NCBI GenBank assembly: GCA_030407005.1
Contig: JAUDYN010000002.1
Span: 2,418,001 to 2,482,000, forward strand
Length of the DNA: 64,000 nt
Origin: Desarmillaria ectypa
Taxonomy: Eukaryota; Basidiomycota; Agaricomycetes; Agaricales; Physalacriaceae
Direction: 5' to 3'
In this document: one piece after another, positions 45,223-57,178 of the stretch
Layout of the letters: each line of letters starts with the position of its first letter
How positions within the stretch are numbered: position 1 is the first letter of the stretch
Notes under the pieces: generated by a model
What the model saw: only the letters and a program-made list of their open reading frames with translations
What the model was told of the DNA's origin: nothing
The model's database searches: none
Made by a program: the position numbers and the translations under genes

Positions 45223-45869
45223 TATCTGGTTCTCCTGCTCTTTTCTCCCCAACGCTTACACTCTAGCTTAATAGTCGAGAAATTACTTGATAAGTCTGCT
45301 CCTCAATCTGGGGAGCTTACCGTTATCCTTCCTGAAGTCATTTTTTCTGGCCGTACTCCTTCAACCCTATAATCCTTTTTCTATGGACATACACCACACA
45401 CTCGTTTTAATTCTGTGATCATCAACTCTGCTTTGTGTCCGTCTGCACCGTCTATTTCCATGTCATGCGTCCTATCCTTTGCACATTTTTTGTTGGATAT
45501 TCCTATTCACATATTGCCGATGATTTGGTTTTCTTGTTATTGTCGTATTTTAACTGGGCCATTTAGTCGTTTGCTCGTCCTTGCTCTCATCCTTGTCATC
45601 TGTTTTATACGCATAGTACACAATTATAATTGTCAATTTTTGAGTCATTGCATTGCTTCGTTCTGGATAATTATAAGGCAAAGTGACGCCAGTTGAAACT
45701 TGAACCGAAAAGGACATGGGAGGTGACGTGGTTCCAACCAAAGTGGGCCAAATAGTACGTGGATATGGTGTGTAATAGGATCTTCCAAGCTTCAAAGATT
45801 CCCAGTTGGCTACTGTGTCGACCGCCTATACCGCCTGGTAGTCCCCATTTTCCTCCATTTTGCTGCACA
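45223..45869. other. Intergenic region
   Basis: About 650 bp between the PUF gene and SEC16. It is AT-rich 3' flank (to about 45690), then promoter. I found no TGTANATA match on the plus strand in the part that would be the PUF gene's own 3' UTR. No gene seen. Confidence 0.45.
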
Positions 45870-48800
45870 ATGGAAGGCGCAGAAGCAGCGGCATCTCTTT
45901 TTGGCTCGGACGACTCCCTAGACCCGTTTGCGACACTGGGAACAGAGTCTACCGAAACGAAAGTTACACAATCGGCAGAGCACCTGTTTGGTGTCAATGA
46001 CACGTACGCGCCCTCTGAACACTTGGATACGATTTTCGATGCCCCTGGGGTAATGGGAAATGTGTCAAACAAGACAGAGCAACATAGTACACGGCTCGAT
46101 GTAGCACAGAATCAGCAGTACAACTCATCGCAGGCCCCTTATTCACACAGTTCGACATTCAGTAGTACCAGACATGAACAGGCTCATAGGGCGTTCGATG
46201 GGTCAGGACAGGAGCAAGCACAGTGGCCAGGTATTGATTTCTCTGTATCGTACACTTGTACGGCCATTCACGCTGTCGAGTAGCTCATGATTACGGCGCC
46301 ACGGTAGAACAACGGGAACCTTCGTACAACGCCTCGCATGATGCCTACTCGCCGCCGGTGAAGTCTATGGTTGCAACGACGCAATCTAGTTATTCGCATT
46401 ATGCAACATCTCCACCGCCTCCTTTGCATACTTACGAATCTCCAGCTTCTCCTTCAACTGCCTCTGCATTTGACCCCCCTGCGTCCTCATTCAAGTCTAC
46501 ATATTCGTCGTATACATCAACTACTGCTCAGTACAATCCAACTGCGTATTCATCTGCAGCACCCACTTTTTCTTCATTCCCACCTGCCAGTGTACCTGCA
46601 AGGCCAACCTCACCCACGAAACCAATTGAGAGGTCAAGGGCTTCTAACGCGTATGACCCACCGTTTCCAATGACGAAATCAAGACGAACTGTGTCACGCG
46701 GGCCTAGCATACAACCCCATAACACGTTTACCCCGACGTCTCCTCCTCCCGCTCTGTCGCCTCCTCCCGCTCTGCCGCCACCGCGCCGGACCACACCCCA
46801 TAGCACTTACAGCACTCAGGCATACTCTCATCTTCCTCCCTGTCCTTCTCGCACCCCAGACACCGGCCCGCGCATACCGCCTACAAGCCAATCAAATTAT
46901 GTTGCTTTACCTGAACAGCACGGGCACTTTAATTCGCATTACCCTTCTCAACCGGACACACATCCTAGGATGAATGGCAGTCAGCAATATGCACCTGCAT
47001 CCTATGATAACCGGTCCCATAAAAATGGGTCGACTTCTCCTTATAACAAACCTCTCAACTTTAATGATGGTCTTCTCGAAGACGACGTCAATCCCGAAGC
47101 GTATGCCGGCACGAATAGTATGATAAGTCAGGCAGAGGGTGTGAATTGGAACTCGTCGTCACCGTTTGAATTGTCCCATGAATTAGCCGCTCCCATTCCA
47201 CCTGTCTCAACCTCCTCGCCTCCGCCTTCCTCTGCACACCACTCGAATCTTCGTAATGTAAACAATGCAAATGGACTAACGTCTCCTAACGTCGCCTCTA
47301 CGCAAACATTGTCAACAGATAAAGATCACCGTGATGAAACGAATGGGTTTCATGCCCCTCATTGGCAAGGAGAGCATTTCAATGCGATGAATAGAACTTC
47401 ATCTCCATTTGACAACACAAAACATCCTCCTGTCGTAGCACAGTCCACTACCGCCGATCCATATCATCCCGGTAGCATGAATTCATCTTCGTCTCCTGCT
47501 GTTCACGGTTTCCCCGTTGTATCAGGAGGAGCCCCATCCTTCAGCCCCTACCTACCTCAGACATCTGCTGGTTTACCTCGAACATCCTCCCCTGCTATTA
47601 TCAACCCGTCTGGGGAGAAGCCACCTTTTGTTGACCTTTACCGTCCGAAGTCTTCCACCAGCGTCGCAAGAGCATCATCGCCTAACGTCAATCTTTTATC
47701 CACTCGGACTCCGCCCCCTGCCGACATCTACATCCCTAAAAATCATTCCTCTGCTGGTTATGATAGCGCGTACTCCTCCGGTCATGCTTTCAAGCCTCCT
47801 CCGCCGAGCCAAATCTATCTTGCGACGGCTAAACAACAACAACCGCCGCCGCCTTCTTTTCCCCGCGGGGAGCCATTGAGGAGTCGCTCAATGTCCAACG
47901 GTTCTGCTTTATCATCATCATCCGCTGACACAGAAGATCCATACGCCCCCATCCGTCATACTCGTGCGCAAACGAGCGAAACAGATTATGGTTCTGCAAT
48001 TTCTCGTTACGACTATCCAAATCATGAAATGCCTCAAAACCTGGGCGCACCAGAGATAAAACCCCCAACGCATACGCCATACGCACCTTCACCGTCTCTG
48101 ATGGGAACGAATGACCCGCTAGGTCGTTCGTCAGCTCGAATGCCCGTATTCAGTTTTGGTTTCGGTGGCAAGGTAGTCAGTTGCTTCCATGGGGCAGCGA
48201 CGCTTAACACTGGATTTGATGTGGCTCTTTCCTCGCGAAATTCTACGGCTGTTGAAATCCGACTTCTCAACAAAATTATTCCTGAATCAGCTTTGGACAC
48301 ATCCGTAACCTTTCCAGGACCTCTGTTCTCGGATCCTGGCAGTCCTACTACAGGGTTAGTGCGGACAGGCGCTTCAAACCAAACGAAGACCCGAAAAGCC
48401 AAAATCATCAAGTATCTGACGGATCGAGCCGAGGAGATGAATCAGGGGATTGGGTATCTTCATGCGAATAGTCCTGAAAGACGACAAGCAGACGGAAAGC
48501 TTGTACTTGTGAAGTTATTGAAGGTCATGGTTGAGAATGACGGTCGGATTTCAGGCTCGTAAGTAGTACACTACAGTAACTTTACGAGTGGCACTCATAC
48601 AGTTTGTAGGCCACAAATCGACGCTACTGTGCGCTCCGCATTGGTATCTCAACTGTATCAAACTATCAGCGAATCCACGTCTGATTCGACCGTCACTTCA
48701 GGGTTCACGCCAGCATTAGAGTCTACAGCCGCCGCTTCATACACTAGTGTGTCTGTAGCACCAGTGCGCAACGAAGAAACCATCTCCACGACGACTCTTC

Positions 48801-51367
48801 GTTCCTCAGCGTTGAATAAGATACAAGACTTTCTTCTTCACGGAGAACGGAAAAAAGCATATCATTACGCCTTGGATGAGAAACTATGGGCACATGCTAT
48901 GGTTATTGCCAGTGGGATAGACAAGGACGCATGGGAAGAAGTTGTCAATGAGTTCCTCAGGACCGAACTAGGTGTGAAAGAAGATCCGTCTCGGAATAGT
49001 TTACAAGTCCGTGGCAGTGAGGCTCTGCTGCCGTCTGTCAATGGATGGGAAGGTTTGCGAGCTGCATATAGGCTGTACTCTGGGCAAGGTGCTTCGTCTG
49101 GTAAGTTAATTGGATTGATGTTACGCCATTAATACTAATGATTTAGCAGTCCAGGAGATGATACCCCAAAACTTGCTCTCGAGAGCAACAGGACATGTGT
49201 CACTACCCGTACCGGCGCTGCCTCAAATGACGCCCATGACACCTAACTTTACAGTTCCACAAGTGGCCGCCGGTAGTATTCCCACCGATTGTCTCTCAAA
49301 GTGGGCTGAGACGGTCAGCATGATGCTGTCACCGTCAATAAACAGTGACACATCATCGGCACTGTTGGCCTTCGGTGATCACTTATTGGCTAACCAATGG
49401 GTTGAAGCTGCACATGTCTGGTATGTCGAAAGCTTTGATGGTCGCGGCTATTTTGACGTGGCATTCCAGTTACCTACTTTCCTCACAGACACCGCCAGCT
49501 GGTAGCACCGTTCTTCCCCCGATAGGCGGCATTGGACACCCTACGGCAAGGCTCATACTCGCAGGTTCGCGCAGTCCCCAGGCGTGGCCGAATTTCCATA
49601 AAGATCCCGACCCCGTAATATTTTCCGAGATTATCGAGTTTGCGCTATCTTTGGCTACGCCGAACAAAGGCCAAGAACCTTTTGGGGGCTTACCTCACCT
49701 TCAAGCGTACCGTTTTATCAGAGCGGCCACTTTGGCTGAATTTGGTTATGTGCAACTTGCTAACAGGTAGAGTCCCCCCTTTTTGACATGGCCGGTTTGC
49801 CGATCTTCTTTTCATTAGGTATTGCGAAGCCATTTTGGCTAGCGTGTCACGACCTTCGCCATACTTCAATGAAACGCTCATAGAACAGCTGAAGGGATTA
49901 TCTGATCGCATCGCCGGTGTCTCGCTTGTGGACAAAAGTGGCTCGTGGATGAGTGGAAAACTGAGTAAACCAAGTCTGGACACGATAGGCGGATGGCTAG
50001 AAGGGCGCTTCACGAAACTTGTCACTGGCGATGCCGAGGCCACAGCGGCTACCGAAGAAGACCCGTCGAAAATTGACGACCGTAGCGGTAATATGGGGCC
50101 ATTCTCACAATATAGCTCCATCTCGTCTGCGGCTCCGTCCGCGGATCCGTCTCCCCATTCTTCCGTGGTCAATCTTCCCATTACTCCAGGCCGCACTGGA
50201 TCTGCAATGTCGACTCATGGATATCGGCCACCAGACCGGGCCGCTTCAGCCATGGACACAATTCGCCGAAAGCAATCACCCCCTATGCCACGCATATCGT
50301 CTGCTTCCGCAACAACGACAGTGTTCGCGCCGTCCCATTCATTCGGGCAAGTGCTCTCAGATTATAAGCCTTTGGGTACTATGAACGAGGCCGATATTGC
50401 AACACCTAAACCGTCGTTTGATGAGACTGATGATGATCCGAATACGCAAGAGGTCACTTGGTGGGGAGATGGTTTGTCTTCACGAACACCAACTGCGACG
50501 AACTTTGTGAAAGTGAACGATGCTGCTGTGACGTCGGCGGATGGCTTTATATCCCTCATGGACAACACCGCATTTGCACTTGCTCCCCCGCCAGCAACAG
50601 CTTCGCGTCCGTCTCATAATGTTCCCAACGAGGAGGATGAAGAGGAAGATCTAGGGTTTGGGAACTCCAAGCCTAAGGATCAACCTTTCGACGACAAACA
50701 CACCGAATCTGAGGAGAAGAAAGAACATAAGACTGCTACTCCTGAACGACCTGGCATGTTTGTTTGTGGTTCACTGTTGTTGGAGTACTAATATTATTAC
50801 AGAGCCTAAACCAGTTGCAAATTCAAGCGGCAGTAGTAGCGGATCCTGGTTCGGTAGATGGTGGAAACGAGGCGAATCTTCTGGACCTGTCAAAGCCAGT
50901 CTAGGGGAAGAAACATCATTTTACTACGATAAGGAACTAAAACGATGGGTCAACAAAAAGGTTAGTGATCTCGCTTTTCTTTGGAGCTTTTCTCATCCTG
51001 TTATACATAGGCTGGAGCCGATGTAGCTGCTAAACCTGCCCCACTACCTCCTCCGCCATCAAGGCCGGCGACGACATCCCCAGGCACGTCGTCTCCGACC
51101 TATTCGATGAATGGACAACCGCCCGTTCGGCCGGCTTCTGCTGCCGAATCCTCAACGGCACCACCAAATCGACGGGCAATTCCACGCGTTCGTTCGAACT
51201 TGGTACCTACTCCCGAGGTGGAACCTGGACCTCCTACACCTCCTAGTGCTCGACTTGGTCCGCCGCCACCGTCTCCTATGCCAGGACGACCCAAGTCGCA
51301 AGGCTCTAAGCGGCCTATTCGTAACCGCTACGTAGATGTGTTTTCCCAAGGCGCTACCCCAACATAG
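45870..51367 (+). CDS. SEC16: COPII scaffold Sec16
   Basis: Eight exons: 45870-46230, 46284-48558, 48610-49100, 49147-49420, 49470-49766, 49819-50753, 50803-50960 and 51011-51367; 1715 residues. Sec16 organises ER exit sites. The first 760 residues are Ser/Pro/Tyr-rich and disordered. Then comes VFSFGFGGKVVSCFHG and the helical central conserved domain, with LNKIQDFLLHGERKKAYHYA and AHAMVIASGIDKDAWEEVV (about 950-1020), which binds Sec13. Further along are AAHVCYLL, AYRFIRAATLAEFGYVQLAN and YFNETLIEQLKG. The C-terminus (GRWWKRGE, then a Pro-rich stretch ending NRYVDVFSQG) is the usual Sec23-binding end. The sixth intron appears to use a GC donor (GCATGT at 50754). Confidence 0.93.
46742..46774 (+). 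repeat. 18-bp-period direct repeat inside SEC16
   Basis: CCTCCTCCCGCTCTG occurs at 46742-46756 and again at 46760-46774. It encodes a doubled Pro-Pro-Pro-Ala-Leu unit in the disordered N-terminal region, probably a recent slippage expansion. Confidence 0.7.
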
Positions 51368-51762
51368 GATGGTTGAGCCCATAGACTAAAGTCATTATTT
51401 TATTTAGAATTTTACCTAACATATCGTTTGGAACAAACTGTATTCCTACCGGAAAACACGGGGAGCACTTCAAGAGTTATGTTTTTAGTGTACCGAGGTG
51501 GGAGTCAAGCCTTTCCTTCTGGTTACTTGAAAAGCAAAAAGGGACTGCTTGTGCCGAGATTCGATCACGTCTGATGGCCTCAATGATCTTCATTCGATAT
51601 ATCTCCAGGGAAGGAAGCTACCTGACATCCAGGACCCTTCGCAGAGTACCGAGCGTGCAGCAAAAATATCGACTGCCATGTGTGCTGGGACCGGCATACA
51701 AGAACTAGTACCTGTGTATTAAATTAAATTAAATTTTTAAAGCGGAGTCAATAAATATTCCC
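51368..51762. other. Intergenic region
   Basis: About 395 bp of SEC16 3' flank. It contains a short AT microsatellite of ATTAA units at about 51719-51737. No gene recognised. Confidence 0.45.
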
Positions 51763-51767
51763 AAAAA
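51763..51767 (-). terminator. Pol III oligo-T terminator
   Basis: Five consecutive T on the minus strand, 3 nt after the tRNA 3' end, as expected for RNA polymerase III termination. Confidence 0.6.
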
Positions 51768-51770
51768 GGT

Positions 51771-51854
51771 TGCCCCCACCCAGGATCGAACTGGAGACCC
51801 TTGCATAACATTTATCCTCATAAGTACAATGCTCTACCACTGAGCTATGCGGGC
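51771..51854 (-). tRNA. tRNA, probably Ile(UAU), with a 12-nt intron
   Basis: Read on the minus strand: acceptor GCCCGCA paired with TGGGGGC, D arm GCTC-AGTGGTA-GAGC, anticodon stem TTGTA with TGCAA, T arm TCCAG-TTCGATC-CTGGG. These fit a tRNA once a 12-nt intron is removed after position 37. The loop then reads CTTATG plus A, giving anticodon UAU. Box A and box B sequences are canonical, and an oligo-T stop follows. Odd points: a G-G mismatch at acceptor position 5-68, and G rather than A at position 37, unusual for a tRNA reading A-starting codons. Introns are common in eukaryotic tRNA-Ile(UAU). It may be a decaying copy. Confidence 0.65.
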
Positions 51855-52314
51855 AACGATTGTAGATGTTATTTTACAAAATATATATTAACAATTAAGA
51901 TGAATTTGTGAAACCAGAAATTACGTCATGAGTTGCTCGATCTGTGCGATAACTGTCATGGGTTATGTTGCATTCTGGTGGGCTAGAAGCCTTATAAGTA
52001 ACTAGCTGTTCCGTCCGCCTATCCGATCTGCATTTTTACAACTGTCCAGCAGACATTTTGAAACTAGTAGACGACTGGCATTAGCTTATTAGAAAGAGTC
52101 CAGAAGCAATGTATGGACGAATACAGGTCGCTGCTTGCTGCTATTCGTCGCTTTTCCGTCGAAAAAATGCTAGCCATTTTTATGGATGCCTATTCCATCC
52201 CCGCTTAATTTTTGGAACACAATTCTTCTCTTTCTTCCCTCCCTGACCTTGTTGAAATTTCACTGTGCCAGCGGCTGGTTAGCACATTGGACGATTGCCA
52301 CTCTGGATAAAAGC
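51855..52314. other. Intergenic region
   Basis: About 460 bp upstream of the tRNA. Short open frames only. Nothing supportable. Confidence 0.4.
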
Positions 52315-52317
52315 TGA

Positions 52318-53029
52318 TACAAGGAAAGTGGTAAGCACCGTCAACCTTTTGAATCATGCAGCTATTCCTTTGTTTCTTCGGGAGATAATGAACTTCCGAG
52401 ACGATGCATTAGTCAGGGTATTGCTGTTCTGGGAGATACCGCAGAGCTTAATTCGATGTTGAGTCGATGGAGCTGCTGCTTGGCCCGACGTGGCCACGAC
52501 CAATATGCCACATTTGCATGCTGGACGTAGTTGACTGTGTCGTGTGCAGGCTACATAACCGGTGCAGAAGGCCTTACAGCAATCGGTGAACTTGTAGCCA
52601 AGCTGAAGAAACACGATCTAGAACTCGTATATCTCATACAATTTTCTGTCTCATCACAAATCCCCGGTCGCAATTGAGGAACTCGGACCGTTTACATCTC
52701 GCCCCGGACATGACCGGTCTATCAGAACATGCTCTCCCTCTCGTCGGACTTTTGCCAAGAATCCACGTAAGGCCCCGACTATTCCGGACAATGACTACGG
52801 CATCTCCAACGCCATTATCAATGTCCTCGTCCTGGTCAGTCACCCAGGAACAGCCCACCGTGACCATTCACTCCGGATAGGCCTATGGGACACCCAGAAC
52901 AAATCTAAAGTGCGTGCAAGTTTCCTTCAACTGCCTGCTCTCCTTCATAAGTTTGCAAACACGCTGGCTTCTGACAATCCCATGTACAACTCACGGTTGC
53001 AGCGCCTCGACGACTCTATCCCAAGGTAA
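52318..53029 (+). pseudogene. Coding-like remnant of unknown origin
   Basis: Not recognised. One plus-strand frame is open from about 52318 to a TAG at 52528-52530 and continues in the same frame as a helix-like segment (AEGLTAIGELVAKLKKHDLE). A plausible 52-nt intron (52627-52678, GTATAT...GAG) then joins, in phase, to a 117-codon open stretch ending at a TAA at 53027-53029. That stretch includes NDYGISNAIINVLVLVSHPG and FLQLPALLHKFANTLASDNP. There is no convincing start codon, and the internal stop is not removable by a normal-size intron. It may be a decayed gene, or exons of a gene whose model I failed to find. It sits between a tRNA and the 3' end of ARP2. Confidence 0.3.
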
Positions 53030-53126
53030 GTAGTAACTGACGTCCACGGATGCCAAATAGAATAAGTTCCAATACTATGAGTTTTGTAAACTAGTCTTCA
53101 GAAAACGGACCTTCTATTTACTTTAA

Positions 53127-54645
53127 TTAATCTCCTCTGCCAAGCTTATCTAGCGAGCGTATACCCTGCTCGAACCATTCTTCGCGCGTTATCCAGAACT
53201 CTTCTCGGCCTTTCATGATATCTGCTAGGACAGCACCACCAAGGAAGACCATGTGCTTCCTCCGGGGAGGGTCTTCAATCTTGATTTTGAATTTCTGTAG
53301 CGCAAAGGACCATCAGCATTGCGGAGAGTCATGCGATGAATACGCACATTCAACCGCGAAGGATCACCCTTGAGCACCTCGACAAGATAGAGCTGCTTCA
53401 TCTCTTTCTCTAGTCGGCTGGGAAGTCCTGGATACATACTTGATCCACCAGAAAGAACGATGTGCTTATAGAGCTCTGAGCGGACATCGACAGCGGCGGC
53501 CTGGATGGTTTGGAAGAGCATTTCTACATAGAGAATGTTAGCAAATGAATGTAGAAGTGATATAGACTATTACCTGCGACACCAGGCTGTTCCACGTCAA
53601 TGAGATGGGGTTGGAACATGCATTCCGGAGCTTCGAAACGTTCCTCTGCAACTTTAATTGTCCGTCCATCAGGGAGCTATTTGCTTTATTAGTTTGGAGC
53701 TATACATGTTGAGGAACCTGACCTGATAGCTTTCGACTAACACCGTGGTCTCCTCCGAAAGCCGTGTATCAAGCTCCAAGTCGTAGCTAGATGAAAAGTC
53801 ATCAACGGTGAGCTTTCATGAGGGGAGAAGAACTCACCTAACGTAGCAGAGTTTCTCCTTGATCGCTCGCACCGTCTCAAAGTCTGCTGTTCGATTCAAT
53901 GCATATCCTCGCCTCAGCAACAGCTTAATCAGATATTTGGTTACATCGCGTCCTGCGATATCAAGACGTCGTGTCAGATGAGGCATCGCAAATCCGTCGT
54001 ATACTGGAACAATATGAGTCACGCCGTCGCCAGAGTCCACAACGACGCCCGTTGTCAAACCTTTCAAACGGTGAGCACAGTCAGAAATGACGAAAAAGCA
54101 ACGCACCCTGAGCATACAACGTCAACACGGCCTGGATGGCGACATAAACCCCCTCAAATCCGTATTCCTCAAACATGACTTGGCACATCCTCTGCCTGTT
54201 CACCTTCGGATTCATCGGGGGCTCCGTCAGCAGCACCTTTCGGCCTCTCGGATTCACTCTGAGCTTCTCATCAAAGGTGTAGTCCCACAAATGCTTCATA
54301 TCCTCCCAGTTGCGTATGATTCCATGCTCCATCGGCTGTGTTATCTGGAGGTAGTTTCGGTTCTCTGCTGCTTCGTCGCCGACCATGATATCTTTAATGG
54401 TCGCATTGCCAACTTTTTCCTCAGCCCGGAGAATGGGGCGGCCGACAATTGAGGGAAATACTGAAGCATTGTGAAGACGATGAGAGGTCGTATAAACGAG
54501 CTTGAGGCGTACCATGCTCAGGAAAGTTGGAGCCTGCGTACCCGACTTTGACGAACTGAACCACATGAGTATATAAATTCGAAGGAACAATTGATAGACG
54601 TACACCGGTGCCGTTGTCGACGACGAGAGGTGGCCCAGGATCCAT
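53127..54645 (-). CDS. ARP2: Actin-related protein 2 of the Arp2/3 complex
   Basis: Eight exons (minus): 54645-54604, 54555-54513, 54460-54107, 54060-53838, 53786-53723, 53676-53574, 53523-53348 and 53294-53127; 390 residues, the family length. With Arp3 it nucleates branched actin at endocytic patches. The N-terminus is [20 protein letters not shown], the nucleotide-binding loops include [20 protein letters not shown], then [20 protein letters not shown]. The C-terminus is [13 protein letters not shown]. Exon 1 codes only 14 residues; all introns are 46-53 nt. The start codon is 105 bp from the divergent HTD2 start, so the two genes share a very short promoter. Confidence 0.95.
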
Positions 54646-54749
54646 TATCGGTAGGTAGGGGAAGAGATGAAGGCAGCTTGTTTGGCGGGATTTGTCTAGC
54701 GTTTCTATTGACGAAGGTGATGATGTCATTGACCCTACTTTGCTCAGTG

Positions 54750-55790
54750 ATGCTTCTAGGCAGTATTCAGCGTTTTGCTACTCGACGTCTGTACTCGTCA
54801 AATTCAGCGCACAACATAGAGGCACTGGATAATTGGATTGCCTCCCAAAAACAGTACATTTTGAACGATACCCTCCATCCAGAGCATTTATCTGATCTCT
54901 ACGTAACTCTTCCTACTCGTGATGGAACACGCAAACCGTTTCATGCTCCTGAACCGTCAACACCTATGGGCTGCGGTCACCATACAATATTCTTCTACCC
55001 TCGTGTTCCCGAGCCCTTCTTACGTAGAGATGGTACAGATATAGACTTCTGTCCACCAGAACCCTTTACTCGCAGGATGTGGGCGGGCGGAAAGATATCG
55101 TGGATGGCGGGGAACCCTCTGATAATCGGTGGCAAGGCGACCGCAAGAATGACAATAGGTTCCGTCGAGAAGAAGAATTTTGATCGTGGACGTCCTATCG
55201 TATTCGTGAACAAGAAAATTGAGATCTCCATGAAGGATTCGGCTGTTCCCTCCGTAGCTGAGGAGAGGGTACATGTCTATTTGCCCGTTGCTGCTACAGT
55301 TAAGAAGGAGCCCCGTCAAGGTAGGCATAGCTGTTTTCAGAGTTAATAATCTTCTCTAATACATGGAGTCCAGTTCCTGGGATACCAGATTCGTCTGATT
55401 TCTCATTCACATACAAGCCGACGCTGACGACTTTGTTTCGATTTTCTGCGCTCACCTTCAACGCGCACCATATCCATCTGGACAAGGATTATGCACGCGA
55501 CTTTGAAGGATATTCAGGCCAGTTTGATATGGTACTTATGCGTCCTCGGTTCTGACTCATCTATAGAACGTCTGGTTCACGGACCTCTTACTGCCCTCAT
55601 GATGCTTGAAACAGCCAATGAGCAAAACCCAGGTGTCGAGGTCAAGACATTCGAATACCGGGCCACGAATCCTCTTATCGTCAACCAGCAACATACAATC
55701 TTTGGACAGTGGACGGGCGACAAGGCCTTTTTGTGGTGCCAGGACGAAAATGGAGTGGTCGGCATGACGGGGACAGTTATTTTTTGTTGA
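54750..55790 (+). CDS. HTD2: Mitochondrial 3-hydroxyacyl-thioester dehydratase
   Basis: Exons 54750-55320, 55374-55517 and 55567-55790; 312 residues. It is the dehydratase of mitochondrial type II fatty acid synthesis, feeding lipoate synthesis. A presequence-like N-terminus (LLGSIQRFATRRLYSSNSA) is followed by the hot-dog fold. The hydratase signature is FNAHHIHLDKDYARDFEG, then RLVHGPLTALMMLE. Two other in-frame ATGs at 54720 and 54723 would add ten or nine hydrophobic residues; 54750 gives the cleaner presequence. The second intron (55518-55566, 49 nt) appears to have a GC donor: it is the only in-phase way to join EGYS to ERLVHG. Divergent from ARP2. Confidence 0.85.
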
Positions 55791-56332
55791 TTATAGCGGA
55801 TGACTCATGCTGGGAAGACAGTGAACAGTTTGTAGAAACAACGGCAAAATTATACAAAATACGTTTATGTTTCATGTACCATCTTCTATCTGATCCTAGA
55901 GCCATTCATACTGTTTACAGTATCCCTACACTGGTATTTGTGTAATATTTCTTTTCTTTGACCGATGATACCAATTTGCCGTCGTCTTCCCTGAGTGCTC
56001 CACGTCTAACACGTCGCGACGAATGAGTGCTTGGGCAAACTGCAACGTGATTATCATTTCTGCTGCAGAAAAACAACGAATTATAGATAGTTCTTCTTTT
56101 CTAAGAATGCATACATACTTCTAGAATGTAGTCAGGGAGACAGTTGAGTCTGACTGAGGAGAATCATAGCTCCTCGTGTAGCCCCTGTTTAGACGCGTTG
56201 TGGCACGTGATGCATATTGAAACTCCGCGCGTTATTTATATTGGATTGTCTGTTTGTTGCCGTCGAACTGCCCTTGACCAGAACCACCACCTTCTCAAGT
56301 TGTCACCACCATCTTACCCATTCTTGACCGTA
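55791..56332. other. HTD2 3' flank and histone H2B promoter
   Basis: 542 bp. A CACGTG lies at 56204-56209, about 125 bp before the H2B start. An AT-rich TTATTTATATT segment lies at about 56232-56242, a possible TATA element. No divergent histone H2A partner is present in this window. Confidence 0.45.
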
Positions 56333-56985
56333 ATGGCACCCAAGGTATGCCATGCATAACTTATTGCTTGTATTATTTGTCTGATGTACTTATAGCCTGC
56401 CTCAACTGCTTCCAAAGCTCCGGCTTCAACTGCCGGCAAGGCGCCAGCCAAGACAGACTCCAAGGCTGCGAAGAAGACTGCCAGCAAGAGCAAGGCTGCG
56501 GCACCTGCTGACGGCGAGAAGAAGAAGCGTAAGAAGTCGAGAAAGGAGACTTACAGCTCGTACATCTACAAGGGTACGCGTCGGTTGGCTTATCTTGGAT
56601 CTTACCTTGACGCGTCATTTATTCGTACAGTGCTGAAGCAGGTTCATCCCGACACTGGTATCTCCAACAAGGCGATGGCTATCCTCAACTCCTTCGTCAA
56701 CGACATCTTTGAACGTGTTGCTACTGAAGCTTCTAGTGCGTTGTAATACTTCTTTGCTGTCACAAACCCAGCCTAACTTCTTAATGACAGAGCTCGCTGC
56801 CTATTCTAAGAAATCAACCATCTCCTCTCGCGAAATCCAGACCAGCGTTCGTCTCATTCTTCCGGGTGAACTAGCTAAGCACGCTATTTCCGAGGGGACC
56901 AAATCTGTCACCAGTAGGTGTCATGCATCATCGTCCAAAATTATGCTCATATTCCCAAACAGAATTCTCTGCTGGTGGCAAGTGA
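56333..56985 (+). CDS. HTB1: Histone H2B
   Basis: Exons 56333-56344, 56396-56573, 56631-56735, 56791-56913 and 56963-56985; 146 residues. The Lys/Ala-rich N-terminal tail (about 1-45) leads into the histone fold ([60 protein letters not shown]). The end is [18 protein letters not shown], with the C-terminal lysine that is mono-ubiquitinated in fungi. It has four introns, including one directly after MAPK; fungal histone genes often keep introns, so transcripts are probably polyadenylated. Confidence 0.97.
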
Positions 56986-57178
56986 ACGGGATTTGTATCC
57001 GTAGCCGGGGTGGTACTTCATTTCGTTTTTGCTTTGTATTCTAGTCATTTTATTTCACCATCCTGACAGGCTACGTACCATCTATATTATAGAGCATATC
57101 TGGTCTTGTCGCACATTTGTAGCTCGGGCATTATATATATTTATACAGATGTATGGATGTGTATCATAAGGGAGTAAA

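Noticed and set aside
49690..50196. 168-codon minus-strand open frame
   Set aside because: Entirely antisense to confirmed SEC16 exons; arises from codon bias on the coding strand.
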